Counted from the stretch's first letter, positions 6,149 to 14,615 are shown. The stretch: DNA of 32,093 nucleotides from Hyphomicrobiales bacterium (GCA_011524605.1 WTKA01000103.1:1-32093); one strand, 5' to 3'. Translations and numbers: made by a program. Notes: generated from the sequence alone by a model not told the origin.

Positions 6149-8737
6149 ATGGCACAGCAAGACGCTGAAGTAGATATTGGTGCTGTAATGGGTGCTTTAA
6201 AGAAAGCAGCAGTTCCCATTGCAGTTGTTGCAGCTATATTATCTTTTTTAATTTTTTCCTATCTTCTATCTAAGCCAGATATTTATCATTCTAGCGGCCA
6301 GATTATTTTAGACAGACAAGTTAATAATTTAACAGTTGCTACAACGGGTCAATTAGAGCAACTTCCAAAAGAGATATTATTAAGTCAACTCTCTGTTTTA
6401 AGTTCGAAAGAGAATGCTCGAGAAGTTTTAACCAAGCTCAACCTATTTGAAAGTGATGTGCTTGATCCTCTTGCTGATGGAGTGGGTACTGGCATGAGTA
6501 TTAAGTTATGGCTGGGTATGATTCCTGATCTGAGAGGGCTTAGTAAAGAAGAACGTATACTTTATAATTTTGATCAGCTTGTTGGCGCTAGCCTTGCCGA
6601 TGGTTCACGGGTCATAACAGTTGGTGCAGATACAGAAAATTCAGAAATTTCCGCTGATCTTGTGAATGGTCTAATCACTAATTATATTGATAATATAAAT
6701 TTAGACAGGGAAAATCTTTTAGAAAATACGCATGATGCTATTGATACTCAAATTGCGAATGTTAAAAAGCAAATTGCTGATTTAGAGCATAAATCCTTAC
6801 AAATACGCACCCAAAGCGGTATTTTTAGTATTGGAGATGGGCGTAAAGCAGAAGATGAAGAATTATCAAGATTAGCAGCAAGTTTGCTTGAGACGCAAAA
6901 TATGCGCGTTGAGCGCCAAGCAAGAGCAAAACAAATTAGGAAACTATTGTCAGAAGGGGCTTTGGATACGGCTTCTGAGGTAATTTCATCGCCCGCTGTT
7001 TCCGATATTCGTTCCCGTTTAATTACATTGTTAGAATTAAGAGCTCAGCTGTTGACTACATATTTACCGGCTCACCCTAGAGTGAAAGAAGTTGCTTCTC
7101 AAATTGCGATACAGCGTTCTGCTCTAAAGTCTGCAATGGAAAAATTTGCAAGAAATTATGATACAGAAGCGCAGATAGCTTTAGAAAAAGAGCGTAAAAT
7201 TACGGCTTCGCTAGCTGCCTTGAAAGAAGATATTCTAGATATTAATGAAGACCAAGTTAAGTTACAGTCCTATAGCCAAGAGATTACAGCGCAACGTCGC
7301 TTTCTTGAAAGTCTCATCAGCAAAAAGGAAGAAGTGACTTCACGACAAAAAACGCAACAAACAGGCGATATTTCAGCACGTCAAATCGTTATTGCCGAAA
7401 GCCCGAACGTGCCAAATCCGAAATTCGCTGGTTCTGCTTCTATTCTTACTTTTATTATCATTAATATGCTGGCGCATGGCATTGTATTTTTAATTTCAGC
7501 AATGAAAAATAATACAAAACAGCCTCATTATGCTCAACAAGCGATGCCACCTTTTAATGAGGCTTATATCAATGCTTATCATCAGATGGCTCATAATGAT
7601 AAGATGAAAAATTATAACAATATGCAAGTCCAACCAGATCGCATGCATAATGAAACTAAGTCTGAATTTACTATTGCTAGGGACTTAGAGCAGCACTCAC
7701 AGGTCCAGGCTGAGCAGGCATATGAACAAGAACATCAACAACAACATCAACAACAATCCGATAATTATAATCAGATAGATGAAGTGAGACATAAACAAGA
7801 AGCAGTTGTTGAAATAGAAGAGCTAAATACGCTCGCAAGTGAAGAATTAGCATTAGCCGACCAAAAAATTAGTGCAAAAAAACAACATATAGAAGACTAT
7901 AGTGATGACTTTTCTTTTGAAGCTAACAATGATCAACAGCGTAAAGAAGTTACAAAAAGCAAAAAGAGTAATTCTCTATTAGAGGCTGCTTTGTCAAAAG
8001 ATAATAGTATTTATCTAGATGATAGAGACCTGCAAAAAAAACAAGCCAATGAATTACTCGGAAATGAGATAAAGCATGATGATGTATTTACGCCAGCCAT
8101 ACATCATAATGATCAAAATATGCGGATTGTAGAGCCTGTTTTTGTTGATCGTATAAGCATAGAGGCTATGTATCATCAATATTTAAAGATTAAGCCACAA
8201 CTTTCAAGCCGTAGAATATTGATTACAGGGCAAACAGATTTTCTTACAGCTATTGCAGGTATTGAATTTAGTCGCGCCTGTTTTCGTGCTGGTAAACGTG
8301 TTTGCTTGGTCGATGCTACTTTAAAAATGAATCTTCTAAACCAACAGTTAGGCTTAAATGCACCTTTAGGTTTAGCTGAAATCTTACGAAATACACATAA
8401 TTTACAGAGTGTGTTAGCTATGGATGTTTCTTCTGGGATGTCAATATTAGCTGGCGGCAATGTTAATGGGCTAGACATGCGCGCTTTACAAAGCGCTGAA
8501 ATGGCACTATTATTATCTCATCTTGAAAATCATTTTGATTATATATGCTTTTGCGGTCCAAATTTGTCTGTTTATGATCAAAAAAGTCACTTTTTAAATA
8601 TGTTTGAATTTATATTGCTTGCAGCACAAGTAGGGCAAGATCGGGATGTGCTTGAGCACAGGGTAAATATGTTAAAATCATTAGGTAAAAATCAGCAAAA
8701 TGGGTTAAGTTCAACAACTGATTTTCGAGTAGGGTAG
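6149..8737 (+). CDS. Wzc/GumC-like chain-length protein with a degenerate BY-kinase domain
   Basis: An 862-residue inner-membrane polysaccharide co-polymerase. The Wzz domain has TM1 at ~21-41, long periplasmic coiled coils (~190-400) and TM2 at ~428-450, preceded by the Pro-rich PNVPNPKF. Residues ~455-660 form a Q/H-rich, charged, probably disordered linker with two perfect HQQQ repeats. The C-terminal domain (~688-845) aligns in layout with the MinD/BY-kinase fold (RRILITG, then KRVCLVDATLKMN, then FDYICFCGPN). It lacks the Walker A GK[S/T], the Walker B Asp is replaced (CFCGPN), and there is no terminal Tyr cluster. It is therefore probably a pseudokinase. It controls export or chain length with the Wza-like protein. 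GAGAG precedes the ATG. Confidence 0.88.
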   Translation: MAQQDAEVDIGAVMGALKKAAVPIAVVAAILSFLIFSYLLSKPDIYHSSGQIILDRQVNNLTVATTGQLEQLPKEILLSQLSVLSSKENAREVLTKLNLFESDVLDPLADGVGTGMSIKLWLGMIPDLRGLSKEERILYNFDQLVGASLADGSRVITVGADTENSEISADLVNGLITNYIDNINLDRENLLENTHDAIDTQIANVKKQIADLEHKSLQIRTQSGIFSIGDGRKAEDEELSRLAASLLETQNMRVERQARAKQIRKLLSEGALDTASEVISSPAVSDIRSRLITLLELRAQLLTTYLPAHPRVKEVASQIAIQRSALKSAMEKFARNYDTEAQIALEKERKITASLAALKEDILDINEDQVKLQSYSQEITAQRRFLESLISKKEEVTSRQKTQQTGDISARQIVIAESPNVPNPKFAGSASILTFIIINMLAHGIVFLISAMKNNTKQPHYAQQAMPPFNEAYINAYHQMAHNDKMKNYNNMQVQPDRMHNETKSEFTIARDLEQHSQVQAEQAYEQEHQQQHQQQSDNYNQIDEVRHKQEAVVEIEELNTLASEELALADQKISAKKQHIEDYSDDFSFEANNDQQRKEVTKSKKSNSLLEAALSKDNSIYLDDRDLQKKQANELLGNEIKHDDVFTPAIHHNDQNMRIVEPVFVDRISIEAMYHQYLKIKPQLSSRRILITGQTDFLTAIAGIEFSRACFRAGKRVCLVDATLKMNLLNQQLGLNAPLGLAEILRNTHNLQSVLAMDVSSGMSILAGGNVNGLDMRALQSAEMALLLSHLENHFDYICFCGPNLSVYDQKSHFLNMFEFILLAAQVGQDRDVLEHRVNMLKSLGKNQQNGLSSTTDFRVG
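7733..7756 (+). repeat. Two perfect 12-bp tandem units inside the chain-length gene
   Basis: The unit CATCAACAACAA occurs twice in a row, in frame, and encodes HQQQHQQQ (residues 529-536) in the cytoplasmic linker. Identical codons in both units suggest recent slippage. Copy number could vary between strains without shifting the frame. Confidence 0.75.
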
Positions 8738-8740
8738 GGT

Positions 8741-9754
8741 ATGAGGTATTTTTCTATTAAAGCCTGTTTGGCTTTCTTAGGACTAACTGGTCTGCATTAT
8801 TTATACCGCCCAATTGGTCAGGGGCAGGGTATAATTTTTACTTTGCACCGGGTCACCAATAAAAAGCCCAATAAGTTTAGCCCAAACTCAATTTTACAAA
8901 TTCAGCCTGACTTTTTAGATCGTCTTCTTTATTTTTTACGTAGAAAAAATATTGATATCATTTCGATGGATGAAGCAATTGCACGCATTCAAGGGGGCAA
9001 AAAATCTGATAATTTCTTTGTCGTTTTCACTTTAGATGATGGGTATAAAGATAATTTATTAGAAGCACTCCCCATATTTGAAAAGCATAACGCCCCTTTT
9101 ACAATTTATATTCCTACAATCTATATTGATGGTCTTGGGGAGCTTTGGTGGCAAAATCTTGAAGATATTATTTCGAAGATAGACGCAGTAGGCTATGTTG
9201 ATAATAATATTTCAAGATATATAAAATGCCGCTCTCTTTCTGAAAAAAGAGCAGCTTTTGACAAAATGTATAAATGGCTTAATAGCTTAGATCAAATTGA
9301 GCAAAGAATTCAAATTAATGACTTAGCAGCGCGTTATAGCTATGATTGCCAGGAAAATTGCCGCGAGCTAATCATGGACTGGAACCAGCTTAAGCTGTTA
9401 GCTAGCAATCCTCTTGTGACCATTGGTGCGCATACGGTTCATCATTATAATTTAGCAAAATTAAGTAGCGAGAAATTAGAACAAGAAATGGCGCTGGGTG
9501 CAGATATTCTTGAAAAAAGCTTAGGGGTTAGGCCAAAGCATTTCTCCTATCCCTACGGCTGGAAAACGGCTTTTGGGGCACGAGAATTTAGAATGACAGA
9601 AAAACTTGGCTTTGCCTCAGGAGTGACGACCTCGTTTGGTACGATTAAAATCAAGGATAACCTGAATATATATGGTCTTCCGCGAATATCTCTCAATGGA
9701 AAATTTCAATCTGTCTTTTGGACAAATGTTTTGTTAAGTGGAAAACCATTTTGA
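8741..9754 (+). CDS. Polysaccharide deacetylase (NodB homology, CE4)
   Basis: A 337-residue carbohydrate esterase family 4 protein. Motif 1 is TLDDGY (97-102), where Asp100 would bind the metal. Motif 2 is HTVHH, with His231 and His235 as metal ligands. Motif 3 is FSYPYG. It would remove N-acetyl (or O-acetyl) groups from the glycan made by this locus. The N-terminal hydrophobic stretch (~8-22) may anchor it in the membrane. Its ATG is 3 bases after the stop of the chain-length gene, so the two are co-transcribed and probably translationally coupled. It ends 7 bases from the convergent DUF2842 gene. Confidence 0.9.
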   Translation: MRYFSIKACLAFLGLTGLHYLYRPIGQGQGIIFTLHRVTNKKPNKFSPNSILQIQPDFLDRLLYFLRRKNIDIISMDEAIARIQGGKKSDNFFVVFTLDDGYKDNLLEALPIFEKHNAPFTIYIPTIYIDGLGELWWQNLEDIISKIDAVGYVDNNISRYIKCRSLSEKRAAFDKMYKWLNSLDQIEQRIQINDLAARYSYDCQENCRELIMDWNQLKLLASNPLVTIGAHTVHHYNLAKLSSEKLEQEMALGADILEKSLGVRPKHFSYPYGWKTAFGAREFRMTEKLGFASGVTTSFGTIKIKDNLNIYGLPRISLNGKFQSVFWTNVLLSGKPF

Positions 9755-9761
9755 AATTTCA

Positions 9762-9953
9762 TTAACGAATGAGGCGCAAAATTTTCTTTGCAGGCCATAC
9801 CCATGCTATTCCAGCTATAATGTAAAAAATGAGCATGATAATAGGATGTAGGTCTGATAGCAGCATGCCTATATACATCGCAATGAGTATATAAACTATT
9901 AGATAGCAGAAAAAGACCAATATTCCGATCATTTGTTGTATAAATTGCTTCAT
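9762..9953 (-). CDS. DUF2842 small membrane protein
   Basis: A 63-residue protein with two hydrophobic helices (~8-30 and ~36-54) and a C-terminal stretch WVWPAKKILRLIR. Length, two-helix layout and the ending match DUF2842, a family of unknown function that in alphaproteobacteria often lies beside heme A synthase, as here. The ATG at 9953 is preferred; an in-frame TTG four codons upstream is possible. It is divergent from ctaA with a ~120-base spacer. A role in cytochrome oxidase biogenesis is only suggested by context. Confidence 0.75.
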   Translation of the reverse strand: MKQFIQQMIGILVFFCYLIVYILIAMYIGMLLSDLHPIIMLIFYIIAGIAWVWPAKKILRLIR

Positions 9954-10075
9954 TTCTTTGCCCAATCTTTTATATTAAATATTTTTGCCTAAGATGTCAT
10001 AATGGCACATTGTTTTTTGCAAAGTGGCATTTTATAAATATGTAGAATTGATATTAGCATATTTTGGAATAAAAC

Positions 10076-11125
10076 ATGCCCATTTTAGCCCCTACTTACC
10101 AAAGTCTTTATGACGTCAAATATTATTGGTCAATTATTATTTGGATGTTTTGCGTGGCCTTATTGATTTTTGCCATGGTTATTGTAGGCGGTGCAACAAG
10201 GCTAACAGATTCTGGTCTTTCAATCACTGAGTGGAAGCCTATTTTAGGGGCTATACCACCCTTGTCGCTTGAAGAATGGTTGTTAGCATTTGAAAAATAT
10301 AAAGCAATTCCTGAGTATCAGCTTGTAAATAAAGGTATGAGCCTAGAAGAATTTAAAGTTATATTCTGGTGGGAGTGGGGGCATAGATTTCTAGGGCGTA
10401 TCATTGGTATTATCTATGCTGTACCCTTCTTTATTTTTGCTTTAATGGGATGCTTTAACCGTCGCTTATTCCTCATTCTGTTTTTAATTTTATGCTTAGG
10501 CGGATTACAAGGCTATATGGGTTGGTTCATGGTGCAATCAGGTTTAGTGGAAAGAGTTGATGTCTCTCACTATCGTTTAGCGATGCATCTAAGCCTTGCA
10601 GCTGTTATATTTGCTTTAATCATTTGGGTTGGATCACGAATTGCCGCGCAAAGATATACAGGCATCATCTATGCTAAGGCAGGTAACTTCAGTGTAGCTC
10701 TTATTGTATTATGCCTATTTCAAATAGTCTCTGGCGCTTTTGTCGCAGGTCTTGATGCAGGGAAGGTGTATAATACATGGCCTTTAATGGATGGGCACTT
10801 TATTCCTGATCAGCTATTTCTAGAAACGGGTTTAAATGCTATATTTAGTGATCATATGAATATTCAATTCATTCATAGAATGATTGCTTATCTTCTGTGT
10901 ATTTTTGTTATTATGTATGGGTTGCTTCGCTTCATCAATAGATCAATGCGCGTTACATCCATTCTCATGATTATACTGGTGTTTTGCCAAGCAGGCATCG
11001 GTATTTTAACGCTATTATGGAATGTACCAGTATCTCTTGCGCTTGTTCATCAGGCAGGTGCATTTGCTCTATTAGCTGTGCTAGTGCACCATCGTGCCTG
11101 TTTTTATAGGCTTAGGAAGATATAG
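10076..11125 (+). CDS. ctaA: Heme A synthase (COX15/CtaA)
   Basis: A 349-residue integral membrane enzyme that oxidises the C8 methyl of heme O to give heme A for aa3-type cytochrome oxidase. About eight transmembrane helices can be traced. The family signature GGATRLTDSGLSITEWKP is at 38-55. Likely heme-ligand histidines are His103 (WEWGHRFLGR), His171 (HYRLAMHLSLA), His267 (FIHRMIAY) and His325 (LVHQAGAF). The type-2 alphaproteobacterial/mitochondrial form lacks the Bacillus Cys pair in the first loop, as here. GGA lies ~10 bases before the ATG. It implies aerobic respiration with an a-type oxidase, whose other genes are not in the window. Confidence 0.94.
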   Translation: MPILAPTYQSLYDVKYYWSIIIWMFCVALLIFAMVIVGGATRLTDSGLSITEWKPILGAIPPLSLEEWLLAFEKYKAIPEYQLVNKGMSLEEFKVIFWWEWGHRFLGRIIGIIYAVPFFIFALMGCFNRRLFLILFLILCLGGLQGYMGWFMVQSGLVERVDVSHYRLAMHLSLAAVIFALIIWVGSRIAAQRYTGIIYAKAGNFSVALIVLCLFQIVSGAFVAGLDAGKVYNTWPLMDGHFIPDQLFLETGLNAIFSDHMNIQFIHRMIAYLLCIFVIMYGLLRFINRSMRVTSILMIILVFCQAGIGILTLLWNVPVSLALVHQAGAFALLAVLVHHRACFYRLRKI

Positions 11126-11141
11126 TTGATTTAGAGCATAT

Positions 11142-11235
11142 TCGCGTTTCATCATAATCAAAATTGCTTTCTTTCAAAACAGTAAACTACTGTCATAGAG
11201 CGCATCATTGGATTCTTTTTTTTGATAAAACGCGA
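11142..11235. repeat. 94-base element with nested inverted repeats between convergent genes
   Basis: The outer arms 11142-11153 (TCGCGTTTCATC) and 11224-11235 (GATAAAACGCGA) pair at 11 of 12 positions. A perfect 6-bp inner hairpin, ACAGTA-AAC-TACTGT (11179-11193), lies almost at the centre. A run of eight to nine T's precedes the right arm. The element fills most of the spacer between ctaA and the oxygenase gene, which converge on it. It could act as a bidirectional terminator, a small structured RNA or a small mobile repeat; no target-site duplication was recognised. Confidence 0.5.
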
Positions 11236-11251
11236 GATATCCTAAAAATCG

Positions 11252-11908
11252 TTAGACAGCAATTGGCTTATCAGGAAATGCAAGTTGTTCGCGTGCACGC
11301 CATTCATCTGTCACATAATTAATAATGATAGATTTGCGAATGCCTTCAATTTTTCTTGGCTCAAAACCATGCCAGCTATGATCTGAAGGAATGAAAATCA
11401 TCGTTGAGTTAGGCTTGAATGGAGATCGAGCAACATGGGTGTCCTTATCAGCATATATGTCTGTGCCAAGCTCTCTATGCTGCTCGTCATCTGAAATGTA
11501 GAACAGCATTGTAAATAGTTTAGGGCCAATATCTGTGTGCGGAACAAGCCAAAACCCATCTATGTCCTGTGCATACTCTATGCGTAGATAGCTGCCCGTT
11601 AAATCAACTTCACATTTATTTTGGATTGTTGAAATGACTTCTTTTGACTGGAAAGCTTTTGCAAGATCACTACAAACGCCATATTTTTGCTGATTCTCAA
11701 TATCAAAATAGACACGTGTTTTATTATTAATTTCACGCGTTCCCGATTCTTCAAGTGCGCTTGGGCTTTCAAAAGGCAAAGACCTTAATGACTGGCTAAC
11801 GTCATCAGGAACCACATTATCAAAAATCCAGTGGTTATAGGGCTCATTTATTGTTTCTGCATTATTGAAGCTATTAATAAAACAAGAGCCAATTTGTGTT
11901 GCGTTCAT
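11252..11908 (-). CDS. 2-oxoglutarate/Fe(II)-dependent oxygenase
   Basis: A 218-residue single-domain protein of the 2OG-Fe(II) oxygenase superfamily. The facial triad is visible as His124 and Asp126 (VPHTDIG) and His180 (DHSWHGFEP), with Arg191 (IRKSIIINY) as the likely 2-oxoglutarate carboxylate anchor. The beta strands LFTMLFYISD and STMIFIPS are typical of the double-stranded beta-helix core. It would couple 2OG decarboxylation to hydroxylation of an unknown substrate. AAGG lies ~8 bases before the ATG. It is a single minus-strand gene between ctaA and fliJ, and neither neighbour indicates a substrate. Confidence 0.85.
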   Translation of the reverse strand: MNATQIGSCFINSFNNAETINEPYNHWIFDNVVPDDVSQSLRSLPFESPSALEESGTREINNKTRVYFDIENQQKYGVCSDLAKAFQSKEVISTIQNKCEVDLTGSYLRIEYAQDIDGFWLVPHTDIGPKLFTMLFYISDDEQHRELGTDIYADKDTHVARSPFKPNSTMIFIPSDHSWHGFEPRKIEGIRKSIIINYVTDEWRAREQLAFPDKPIAV

Positions 11909-11989
11909 GAGTTATGCCTTAATAAATCTAAATCTTTAAAGCATAAATCACTATCGCTTTCTTATAAAATATGCAAATTTAAAATAACA

Positions 11990-12015
11990 AAAGCGCGAAG
12001 ATAACTTCACGCTTT
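11990..12015 (-). terminator. Intrinsic terminator of the fliI-fliJ unit
   Basis: Read on the minus strand, AAAGCGTGAAG and CTTCGCGCTTT pair over 11 positions (one G-U) around a 4-base loop, followed by TTTGTTATTTT. It starts 34 bases past the fliJ stop codon. Confidence 0.75.
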
Positions 12016-12049
12016 GATCATTAATGCAGAATAATTATTCAATTTAATA

Positions 12050-12457
12050 CTATCTGAAAACGGATTGCCCTGCAATCTCATCAAGCTCAGCTTGTTCTTC
12101 TTCAGCTTGTTGGAAAGCTGCTTCACTTTGTGCACGATCTTCAAGAATATCTAATTTTTTCAATTCTTCAAAGGCTTCTGAGAGGTTCGCACGGGCTTTT
12201 TCAAGTTGCGCATTTAAATCTTCGATAGAATTATACAAATTATCACGACGTTGCATTGCCGCTTTTGCGAATGTTGGGTAAGCATAATGATTAATATCTT
12301 CAATACCAGCTTTACGTTGTTCTTCGCCAATTTGCTTTTCTAGGATATCAACCATTTCTTGGAAGTCAGCTAGCATACCTTCGATCTGTGCAACCTGACG
12401 GCGCTTTTCATCGACTTGGAATTTCTTAAGCCTTAATACTCCTTCACGAGATTTCAT
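12050..12457 (-). CDS. fliJ: Flagellar export protein FliJ
   Basis: A 135-residue, almost entirely helical and strongly charged protein with long coiled-coil heptads (residues ~10-60 and ~68-120), the typical size and build of FliJ. The opening MKSREGVLRLKKFQVDEKRR matches the alphaproteobacterial FliJ type. FliJ is the stalk-like component of the flagellar type III export apparatus; it works inside the FliI hexamer and couples it to the FlhA gate. It follows fliI after 85 bases on the same strand and is preceded by a strong AAGGAG site. The intrinsic terminator at 11990-12015 closes the unit. Confidence 0.88.
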   Translation of the reverse strand: MKSREGVLRLKKFQVDEKRRQVAQIEGMLADFQEMVDILEKQIGEEQRKAGIEDINHYAYPTFAKAAMQRRDNLYNSIEDLNAQLEKARANLSEAFEELKKLDILEDRAQSEAAFQQAEEEQAELDEIAGQSVFR

Positions 12458-12542
12458 CTCTGTTTACTCCTTACTAAACTCAATACTTAAAAACTAAAAT
12501 ACTTAATAAATGTGACTGAATTACTAAGATTTACACTGTAAA

Positions 12543-13877
12543 TTACTTTTCTTGGGGATTCAGTATATTTGCTAATGCTTTATACCCTTCTTCTAGCGAG
12601 CTAACTTCTTGTTTTCCCTGCTTTAAAAAGGCCTGTAGTTGAGGGAACAGATTAATTGCTCTATCCACTTCTGGGTTCGTACCTTTTTTATAGGCGCCTA
12701 ATCTGATTAGTTCTTCCATATCATCATAAACGGTAAGATGGTTCTTTGCTTGATTTACAACCTCTCGATAAGCTTCTGGGGTTGAATCCGGCATTGTTCT
12801 TGAAATAGATTTTAGGACATTTACTGCTGGGAATTGCCCGCGTTCTGCTAGGGCGCGTTCCATAACAATATGACCATCTAAAATGCCGCGCACTGTATCT
12901 GCTACAGGTTCATTGTGGTTGTCACCGTCAACAAGGACAGAAAATAGCCCTGTAATACTGCCGCCATTTACTCCAGGCCCTGCGCGCTCTAAAAGCTTAG
13001 GTAACTCAGTAAAGACAGAAGGTGTATAACCGCGTGTTGTTGGTGGCTCTCCTGCTGAAAGACCAATTTCACGCTGGGCGAGGGCGACGCGCGTGACGCT
13101 ATCCATCATGCAGAGTACATTTTTTCCTTGATCTCTGAAAAATTCTGCCAATGTGAGGGTTAAATAAGCAGCTTGGCGTCTAATCAGAGGGGGCTCATCA
13201 GATGTTGCGACAACAATGATGGAACGCTCTAATCCTTTTTTGCCAAGAACTTTATGAATAAATTCGTTTACTTCACGACCGCGCTCGCCAATCAAGCCAA
13301 TAATCGCAACATCACAATCTGCATTACTAGCAAGCATTGACATGAGATAAGACTTACCAACACCTGAGCCAGCAAAAATACCGAGACGCTGGCCTTCACA
13401 GCATGTGGTGAAGGTATTAATAGAACGCACGCCAAGGTCAATTGTTTTGCCAACAGGATCTCTGTGTGCTGCAGGAGGGGGGGATGCTTTCAAATCACAA
13501 ACTTTAGAGCCTTTTGGCAATGAGCCATGTCCGTCAGCAGGATTGCCCATGCCATCTACAACGCGACCTAGCCATTCATTCGTAGGGCGAACGGTTTGTT
13601 TGCCACTTAAAATTTTAGCTTCTGCCCCAGGGCCTAGTCCATCCACCTTGCCAAAAGGCATGCAAATTGCCTTATTGTTTTTAAACCCAACAACTTCAGC
13701 AGCAACTGGCGTGCCTTTATAAGGAATAAGCGATAATCGACAGCCAATTTGCATCATATGGATGGGGCCAGAAACCTCAATCACGAGCCCTTCAACAGCG
13801 ACGACGCGCCCAGACACTTCATAAGGTGTATATTCATCTAATTCATGGGCAAGCGATTGTAAGGATGAGAAGAGCAT
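12543..13877 (-). CDS. fliI: Flagellum-specific ATPase FliI
   Basis: A 444-residue F1-beta-like ATPase of the flagellar type III export apparatus. The Walker A motif is FAGSGVGKS (168-176), the catalytic region holds IGLIGERGREVNEF, and Walker B is VLCMMDSVTR (Asp259). The FliI/YscN signature AQREIGLSAGEPPTTRGYTP follows. Length and motif order are normal for FliI. The residue after the Walker A Ser is Tyr rather than the more usual Thr/Val. No strong ribosome site is seen before the ATG. A degenerate CtrA-like half (TTTA-N7-TTAAG, minus strand, 13929-13944) lies ~50 bases upstream. No other flagellar gene is in the window. Confidence 0.95.
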   Translation of the reverse strand: MLFSSLQSLAHELDEYTPYEVSGRVVAVEGLVIEVSGPIHMMQIGCRLSLIPYKGTPVAAEVVGFKNNKAICMPFGKVDGLGPGAEAKILSGKQTVRPTNEWLGRVVDGMGNPADGHGSLPKGSKVCDLKASPPPAAHRDPVGKTIDLGVRSINTFTTCCEGQRLGIFAGSGVGKSYLMSMLASNADCDVAIIGLIGERGREVNEFIHKVLGKKGLERSIIVVATSDEPPLIRRQAAYLTLTLAEFFRDQGKNVLCMMDSVTRVALAQREIGLSAGEPPTTRGYTPSVFTELPKLLERAGPGVNGGSITGLFSVLVDGDNHNEPVADTVRGILDGHIVMERALAERGQFPAVNVLKSISRTMPDSTPEAYREVVNQAKNHLTVYDDMEELIRLGAYKKGTNPEVDRAINLFPQLQAFLKQGKQEVSSLEEGYKALANILNPQEK

Positions 13878-14049
13878 GTAACATCTTTGTTTTGAATATG
13901 ATTATTTACATATAGTCTCATTTCTATACTTAATATTCGGTAAAGTTTTTATATTTAGTGAGCCAAATAATATTATTTTCTTGCTAAAATTGATATGGTA
14001 AATTGATTTTTATAATTTATATTCATTTCAATTATTTACCGAAGAGGCT

Positions 14050-14487
14050 ATGATGAATTATTCAATCATATTAATTGCAGCAAATTGCATAGCGTTGTTA
14101 AGCTGGATTTGTTTAATCTGCTGGCCTGTAAAAATAAGACCTTATAAATTATTTTATATTATGCGATTAGGTGTTATTGCACTTTTTAGCTATTTTTATA
14201 TTTTTCTAATTATCATTGCGCTTTCAAACCCTGTAGGCGGCGTTCATTCCATTGAAGCTGTTCGTGCTTTATTTAGCACCGATGCGGGGCTTGTTGCAGG
14301 ATGGCTGCACTATCTTGCTTTTGATTTATTTGTTGGGGTTTATGTCGCGGAATTTGCCGATAGAATTGGCGTGAAAAGGATTGTGCAAGTGCCATTTTTA
14401 CTTCTGGTATTTACATTTGGCCCAATAGGCTGGATTAGCTGGTCCATATATCGCAAATATTGGTTTGAAAAACGCGTTGCAAAATAG
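14050..14487 (+). CDS. ABA4-like (DUF4281) four-helix membrane protein
   Basis: A 145-residue protein with about four transmembrane helices. It has the ABA4/DUF4281 landmarks: DAGLVAGWLHYLAFDLFVGVY in the middle and FTFGPIGWISW near the end. The plant member ABA4 is required for neoxanthin synthesis; bacterial members are mostly uncharacterised. AGAGG lies close to the first ATG, so the ATG at 14053 may be the true start. It is divergent from fliI and upstream of a di-iron hydroxylase-like gene on the same strand. A link to carotenoid or other isoprenoid chemistry is inference from the family and this neighbour. Confidence 0.75.
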   Translation: MMNYSIILIAANCIALLSWICLICWPVKIRPYKLFYIMRLGVIALFSYFYIFLIIIALSNPVGGVHSIEAVRALFSTDAGLVAGWLHYLAFDLFVGVYVAEFADRIGVKRIVQVPFLLLVFTFGPIGWISWSIYRKYWFEKRVAK

Positions 14488-14540
14488 TTTTTTGTTTCAA
14501 CAATATTGATTGAAATTTATATTCTGATTATTAAAATATT

Positions 14541-14580
14541 TACTTACATTATTCTGATTAACTTTACATTATTATGATTA
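14541..14580 (+). repeat. Two 20-bp tandem repeats upstream of the sterol desaturase gene
   Basis: The units 14541-14560 (TACTTACATTATTCTGATTA) and 14561-14580 (ACTTTACATTATTATGATTA) match at most positions. A partial copy (ATTCTGATTA) occurs at 14521-14530. The repeats end 35 bases before the start codon at 14616. Tandem sites 20 bases apart, about two helical turns, are typical of cooperative regulator binding. Confidence 0.5.
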
Positions 14581-14615
14581 GATCTTTAAGGCGATAACTT
14601 TATTTTGAGATAATC

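Noticed and set aside
7733-7756. Short regularly repeated CAA-rich units as a possible CRISPR-like array
   Set aside because: The units are adjacent without spacers, in frame, and encode HQQQ; this is coding low complexity.
13929-13944. CtrA-like site before fliI
   Set aside because: One half reads TTTA and the other ends in G, so it misses the consensus at two positions; kept only as a remark.
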